A DNA stretch of 64,000 bases from Cenococcum geophilum 1.58 (Eukaryota > Ascomycota > Dothideomycetes > Gloniales > Gloniaceae): contig KV748193.1 of assembly GCA_001692895.1 (NCBI GenBank), forward strand, positions 930,001-994,000, read 5' to 3'. The notes beneath the pieces were generated by a model that saw nothing but the letters and a program-made list of their open reading frames with translations, was not told the DNA's origin and searched no databases. Below are positions 60,335 to 64,000 of this stretch, one piece after another (position 1 is the first letter of the stretch; each line of letters starts with the position of its first letter). The translations under genes and the position numbers were made by a program.

Positions 60335-60593
60335 TGCTACACCAAAGTAGGGAGTCGCGATAGAGGCTTGGTGGCAGAGAGGGGCTCATTCGAATCGCTC
60401 ACTAACTAGTCGCATATTATGCGAAGCCAAATATGGAGCCTTATTATGGAGCTGCAACCAAACAATCGACTCAATTACATATTCAAATGAGCCATAGTAG
60501 TAGCCGCCACTAATTACAAAACGGGCGACACTAAAAGGCTCACGGATTAAACAGATATGAAATGGAGGCGATTTGCAACCGAACAACCCCTAA

Positions 60594-60618
60594 GGTATTA
60601 CGGGGGTATCCTATAACA
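60594..60618 (-). repeat. 5' LTR of Gypsy D, right fragment
   Basis: The last 25 bases of the LTR (ending CCTATAACA), then CTTTT, the outer target duplication of Gypsy D. Confidence 0.88.
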
Positions 60619-60850
60619 CTTTTCTCCTATCTAGTAGCCACTAGAATTAACCTAAATAGCTACTTAAACTACTTTTTCCGCTAAAGCGCTACCTAGTTTG
60701 CTAAAGATTTAGGGTATTTATATTAGGAAATTTAGCAACTAGGTTAGTAGTTATTAAAAGCCTTTTACCTATATATTAGAACTAAGACCACTAACCTTTA
60801 TCGCCTTAACTTTTACTTCTAGTATAGTATACCGCTCTTAGTATAAGAAT
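60619..60850 (+). pseudogene. Tyrosine recombinase relic, 3' part
   Basis: The frame broken at 23349 continues across the CTTTT duplication. Near 60780-60830, after a frame change, it reads NLYRLNFYFQ. This resembles the C-terminal end of the same recombinase family, after the catalytic Tyr region. The His-x-x-Arg box and catalytic Tyr are not clearly readable. This supports one gene split by 37 kb of later insertions. Confidence 0.5.
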
Positions 60851-60905
60851 TACTAAGTAGTAGGTTAAGATATTAAGAGGGCCGCTAAGGCGCTAGTAGT
60901 AAGTA

Positions 60906-60952
60906 AGTTAATAGCGATTTTCTATACCGGGTATAGAAAATCCTAATTAGTT
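60906..60952 (-). repeat. Hairpin element, copy 3
   Basis: Arms GATTTTCTATA and TATAGAAAATC around CCGGG (60916-60942). Read on the minus strand, it shares a further 25 bases (to about 60880) with the region downstream of copy 1. It lies just after the recombinase relic. Confidence 0.75.
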
Positions 60953-61483
60953 AGCTTATAAGTTAGAGTTTCTAAAATATAGCAGAATATAGTAGAATGC
61001 GGTAATATCTTATTAGGCGTAAAAGCTTTACTTAGGAGTATCTAGTTGCTTTACGGCAAATCCTTAATAGATTTAAGTACTAGGTACTAGTAAAACCGCT
61101 AAAAACTAGCCCTAGAGTAACCTTATAGCCCTACACCTTCTAATTATATAGTAAAAATTAAATATCCCTTTATGTAACTGCTATAGATAGATACTTTATA
61201 TATATAGATAGCGCCAAAAGCCAGCAATAATCTCGATTTAGTTATAAATAATATATATATCTAACTTACTAACTTTTCTATAGTAATGTAGAAATTTTAG
61301 CATCCGACTAAACTATTAGCAATCTATTTAGCTGTGTTAACGGTGTAGGTAGAAAGTTATATAAACGAATATTTCGGTTCTTGCCTAAGGGATCTAAAGT
61401 AAGTTAAATAACGAATAGAGACTTAAAGGAAGACATGGGTAGAGCCTAGCTAGAAAGTCATAGCCGTGAGTAGTGGCCGATTA
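60953..61483. other. AT-rich stretch and 3' flank of the intact gene
   Basis: No gene or element boundary recognised up to about 61320. From about 61430 the composition turns balanced; this part is presumably the 3' untranslated region of the gene that follows on the minus strand. Confidence 0.4.
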
Positions 61484-63220
61484 TTAGCCGATGTAGACTG
61501 GCAATCGACTGCCGTAGTACTGAGAAGGAAGAGGACGTGGATTCTCCCACGGTATGTGGGCACGCATCCACAGAAAAGCCCGGAAAATCAACGTGATCCA
61601 AGCTTCCTCCACAAGGTCTGCATTATCGCAGCCTCTCCACATCATGGTCCGTACGTAGTCCGGCATGTAAAACCAGTAGTACATCATTGCTTCACCTCTC
61701 CAGTATTTTTCTCCATCGGGATATATTCCATGTCCGCGACCGTCCGCAATCGCCAATAAGGCGTCTGGGTAGGATCGGGGTGCTTCTCGGAGATGGGCCG
61801 TAACGAGATCCATATAGTGCTTCGGGTTCCATATTTTATTGTGCGCGTAAGTAGTCGCCGGTTGATTCCCTCGGAAGTATTCCGTAGTCTCGTCATAAAG
61901 GGTCTCCAGCATGTCGTAATACTTCACAGGGCGGTCGCTTAACCCTTCGATGATACCATCCCACTCCCTCGGATAACTTTTCCTGAGCTTCTCGTAGCGA
62001 TCTGCGATCTTGCGGGTCTGAATAGTGCCTTTATTTTTGTTGTATTCGACAAGTTGATCATAGAAGACATTATAAGCTACGCAGAACCAGGTTAACCCTG
62101 GGGTATTCTGCCCGAGGGGCTTGGGATAGCAGTTGACTTGCGAGGCTGGCTGGCGCAGCCAAGGTGCGACCATCGGCACAATATCGCAGAAGCCATGAAG
62201 GTAACCACGATGATGGTTTTGCATTAGTACAAGATGCTGCACTGCGACGCCCTCAGGGTCAAGTTGTTGAAGGGTTGCAAAGACATCCTTATCAGTGCCG
62301 ACAGTGAAAGTGGGAAGAGACAGTTCCGGATTGCCCGGAAGTATGCCAAACCACATGCGATCAGCTTCCGGAGTGCATACCCATAGCTCAGCTTTGATCC
62401 GGGCCGGAACAACATCCAGATTTTCATTCTCTCTTGCTCCTTTCTCAATATCCGAGCTCTTTTTAGACTTTTTAGACCCCGCATTAGACTCCTTATGTGG
62501 GGGCTGTGTCTTATCACTTCGAGGGACCTGGCCGTTTCCGTAAAAGACTCTGGTGTAGCTTAGTAGGGTTCCAAGCCCACGAATATTTATCGCTGAAAAC
62601 ATGTGCTCCCCACCTTGTCCTTCCATGATACCCTCCGGAGGCCGAAATTCTTCCCACACCACCCCCATGCGGCAAGCGAGAATTGCAATTTCAGATGCTG
62701 AGGCGGCTGCGAAAGGTCGTGCGATGTCAGGTGGCATAAAGTCCCATGATCTTTGCCTCTTGCGAACAGCAGGCCAGCTTAAGTTCGGAGGAGGTGCCCG
62801 CTTGTTTGGCTCAGCGGGGAGTAATTGCTTAAATATAGCAGCGCTGTTTTCGTGCAAGGCCATCAGAAGAGGTATCCAACACGCCAGCTCGCCGTTCGGA
62901 TCGTTTATCGTATTATCTTCTTTTGGAACATATGTTTCGGTACGAGACTGCTCCTCCCCTGTTATTGCAACTATATTGGAGTGCTTAGGGTCGTAAGGTG
63001 CAAGGACAATCTCTGGTGTAGTAAAGAGTGTCTCGAATCGAAATTGAGTCCAACGCCAATGTCGGTGGGTATGCTCGCTCCATTTCCCCATAACAGAGGC
63101 TTGACACTTTCGGTGGCCTTCAACGGTGCCAACAATCTGCGCAAGGAGTTGAGCCAACGCAATGACTAGAGCAACAACGGAGATAATCAGTGCAACGAGT
63201 GCAGTACCGTCAAGCGCCAT
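61484..63220 (-). CDS. Predicted membrane-anchored fungal protein, modin-like family
   Basis: Single uninterrupted frame, 578 residues, with balanced base composition and no RIP-type stops. I place the start at the ATG complementary to 63218-63220, in a good Kozak context (GCCATGG). The frame stays open another 33 codons upstream, but only to a GTG right after an in-frame TAG, so no earlier ATG exists. Residues about 5-28 form one hydrophobic helix (ALVALIISVVALVIALAQLL). An HRHWRWTQFRFET segment near residue 50 follows, then a Pro-rich linker and a Lys/Ser/Glu low-complexity stretch near residues 245-270. The remainder is globular and Trp/Tyr-rich, to a C-terminal PVYIG. The N-terminal pattern recalls fungal proteins annotated modin (after Podospora MOD-A); function unknown, no catalytic motif seen. 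Confidence 0.85.
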   Translation of the reverse strand: MALDGTALVALIISVVALVIALAQLLAQIVGTVEGHRKCQASVMGKWSEHTHRHWRWTQFRFETLFTTPEIVLAPYDPKHSNIVAITGEEQSRTETYVPKEDNTINDPNGELACWIPLLMALHENSAAIFKQLLPAEPNKRAPPPNLSWPAVRKRQRSWDFMPPDIARPFAAASASEIAILACRMGVVWEEFRPPEGIMEGQGGEHMFSAINIRGLGTLLSYTRVFYGNGQVPRSDKTQPPHKESNAGSKKSKKSSDIEKGARENENLDVVPARIKAELWVCTPEADRMWFGILPGNPELSLPTFTVGTDKDVFATLQQLDPEGVAVQHLVLMQNHHRGYLHGFCDIVPMVAPWLRQPASQVNCYPKPLGQNTPGLTWFCVAYNVFYDQLVEYNKNKGTIQTRKIADRYEKLRKSYPREWDGIIEGLSDRPVKYYDMLETLYDETTEYFRGNQPATTYAHNKIWNPKHYMDLVTAHLREAPRSYPDALLAIADGRGHGIYPDGEKYWRGEAMMYYWFYMPDYVRTMMWRGCDNADLVEEAWITLIFRAFLWMRAHIPWENPRPLPSQYYGSRLPVYIG

Positions 63221-63303
63221 GGCCAGTCGATGGTTAATGCGATGCCAGTATGTAGTTGAGGAGGGATGTGTGATAGGAATAAAAGTTTCGCGAATCTTAG
63301 CAT
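63187..63303 (-). other. Upstream ORF overlapping the start of the modin-like gene
   Basis: An ATG at 63301-63303 opens a 38-codon frame, out of register with the main gene. It ends 34 bases past the main ATG. If the transcript starts upstream of 63303, this uORF could lower translation. An intron or a later transcription start would remove it; neither can be decided here. Confidence 0.4.
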
Positions 63304-64000
63304 GTGACAGTCGCTCCACCTAAAAATCGCTAAGCTAAGCCAAATACAGAACGCTAAAAAAACTTTCACCGCACTGCAACCCTACCAAAAGGTAGCGCCA
63401 CACTTTAAAACTTACGCATACCCATCTTTCCATTAAAAACAATCAATTTCCTAACTCTTAAGACCTAATTCCTACTGCCTAGCAAGCTAGAGGTGGATTT
63501 ATTTGTCGTTTTACCCCCTTTTCCCCAACAGAAAATTCTTCTTAAGGGTGGTTATAGCTTATAAGCAAGGCACGGATAGAAACACCAAAACTACTACTAC
63601 TACTACTATCACTAATACTAGAACTACAAAACATAGACTTTTCTTAGGCTTTTCTTCTATAAAAAAGCAAAAGCCTAATAAGATAGGGGGTATAGGTACC
63701 TTTCTATATCTCCTTTAGTTAGATTTTCTTTAATAAGAGGAGGATTGCCTTTAGGGCTTTTCTGCTAGTAAAAGCCTAATAAGTCCTTTTTTTTAGTAGT
63801 TTTTTCTACTTCTAATAGAAAAAGAAAATAACTATACTAGTCTTTTTTAGCTAGTTTTTCTACTACCTTTAACCTAATCTCCCTAGAAATCTTTTAGTAG
63901 GATTAGTAAGGAGAAAGGGTATAAAAGGATAGTAAAAACTAGCAAGGCTTTTTGCCTAGTTTTTTACCTTTAGGACTAGGAGATAAGAGACCTAAGGAGG
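63304..64000. other. 5' flank of the modin-like gene and AT-rich spacer
   Basis: Presumed promoter and leader of the minus-strand gene up to about 63500, with no clear TATA box. Further right is T-rich low-complexity DNA with repeated 'aaaagcctaataag' (63668 and 63770). A (CTA)n microsatellite is at 63590-63609. A 71-codon plus frame at 63503-63718 is built around that microsatellite and is not a convincing gene. Confidence 0.45.
63590..63609. repeat. Trinucleotide microsatellite (ACT)n
   Basis: About six consecutive ACT units. Confidence 0.85.

Larger units (their letters stand above)
57567..60590 (+). mobile_element. PIF/Harbinger DNA transposon F
   Basis: Ends GGGGTCGTTCGGTTAC and (inverted) GGGGTTGTTCGGTTGC, a 16-bp terminal repeat with two transitions. 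The 3-bp target duplication TAA (57564-57566 and 60591-60593) is the PIF/Harbinger signature. It carries a DDE transposase on the plus strand and a Myb/SANT-like gene on the minus strand. Subterminal regions hold many copies of ATGGAGC or its complement (for example 57614, 57679, 60433, 60447), likely transposase-binding sites. A second GTCGTTCGGT lies inside the left end at 57650. RIP damage is light. Confidence 0.9.
23350..60618 (-). mobile_element. Gypsy chromovirus D, host of A1, E and F
   Basis: Both LTRs are 338 bp once the Harbinger insert is removed. The target duplication CTTTT is at 23345-23349 and 60619-60623. The element itself is about 5.8 kb; the remaining 31 kb are later insertions. 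It reads right to left: 5' LTR (57254-57566 plus 60594-60618), gag, protease, RT (54234-55000), RNase H and integrase (48950-50862), chromodomain (48820-48945), PPT, 3' LTR (23350-23687). Confidence 0.92.

Noticed and set aside
60200..60409. 69-codon Arg/Gly-rich plus-strand frame
   Set aside because: Its composition comes from the GC-rich 9-bp repeat; the minus strand carries the Myb-like gene.
63221..63319. 33-codon N-terminal extension of the intact gene
   Set aside because: It begins with GTG right after an in-frame TAG; nuclear genes of fungi start at ATG, and none occurs before 63220.
61466..63369. Several open frames overlapping the intact gene on both strands
   Set aside because: They are out-of-frame or antisense shadows of the 578-residue frame and show no protein features.
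63503..63718. 71-codon plus-strand frame
   Set aside because: A Thr run from the ACT microsatellite in AT-rich spacer, with no domain or conserved pattern.

Overview
The window looks like a transposon graveyard from a filamentous ascomycete (Pezizomycotina). Almost everything is AT-rich and carries the mark of repeat-induced point mutation (RIP). Paired repeat copies differ mostly by C/T and G/A transitions, CpA has become TpA, and coding frames are full of TAA/TAG where Gln or Trp codons are expected. Only one undamaged gene of ordinary composition is seen, at the right end (61484-63220, minus strand). It encodes a predicted membrane-anchored protein of 578 residues resembling the fungal 'modin-like' family. 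I see no rRNA, tRNA, CRISPR or operon structure.

Left part (1-19047). The window opens inside a minus-strand Gypsy relic (A'), followed by two tandem LTR/leader/gag-start fragments. A clean 193-bp solo LTR with a perfect 5-bp duplication (GTTAG) interrupts the second. Next comes a Copia element (H, 4529-19042, TSD AAAGA). Its 5' LTR was split by a Gypsy chromovirus (I, 9951-18868, TSD GAGCT, two 215-bp LTRs).

Middle (19048-23349). This holds a 35-bp minisatellite and other short repeats, a minus-strand Gypsy gag-protease relic (G), and the front of a plus-strand tyrosine-recombinase (Crypton-like) pseudogene.

Nested stack (23350-60618). The recombinase relic is split by Gypsy D (338-bp LTRs, TSD CTTTT). 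D was itself invaded by Gypsy A1 (424-bp LTRs, TSD TATAT), a gag-protease-only LTR element E (187-bp LTRs, TSD TTAAT) and a PIF/Harbinger DNA transposon F (TSD TAA). A1 contains a gag-only Copia-type element B (217-bp LTRs, TSD CTTAG) and a complete Copia C (184-bp LTRs, TSD GGTTA). C contains a second full-length A element, A2 (427-bp LTRs, TSD ACTAT), and a 420-bp fold-back MITE. The deepest path is recombinase > D > A1 > C > A2, so the insertion order can be read directly.

Points that stand out: (1) each retrotransposon junction in the stack can be closed by its target-site duplication. (2) A short hairpin occurs at the 3' ends of three unrelated elements, and its stem shows compensatory base changes. 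(3) Two LTR elements lack polymerase and carry only gag or gag-protease. (4) The Copia H primer-binding site matches the anticodon arm of initiator tRNA-Met. (5) The one intact gene has no in-frame ATG before 63220. Coordinates of LTRs and TSDs were read base by base; pseudogene limits are approximate because frames are broken by RIP.
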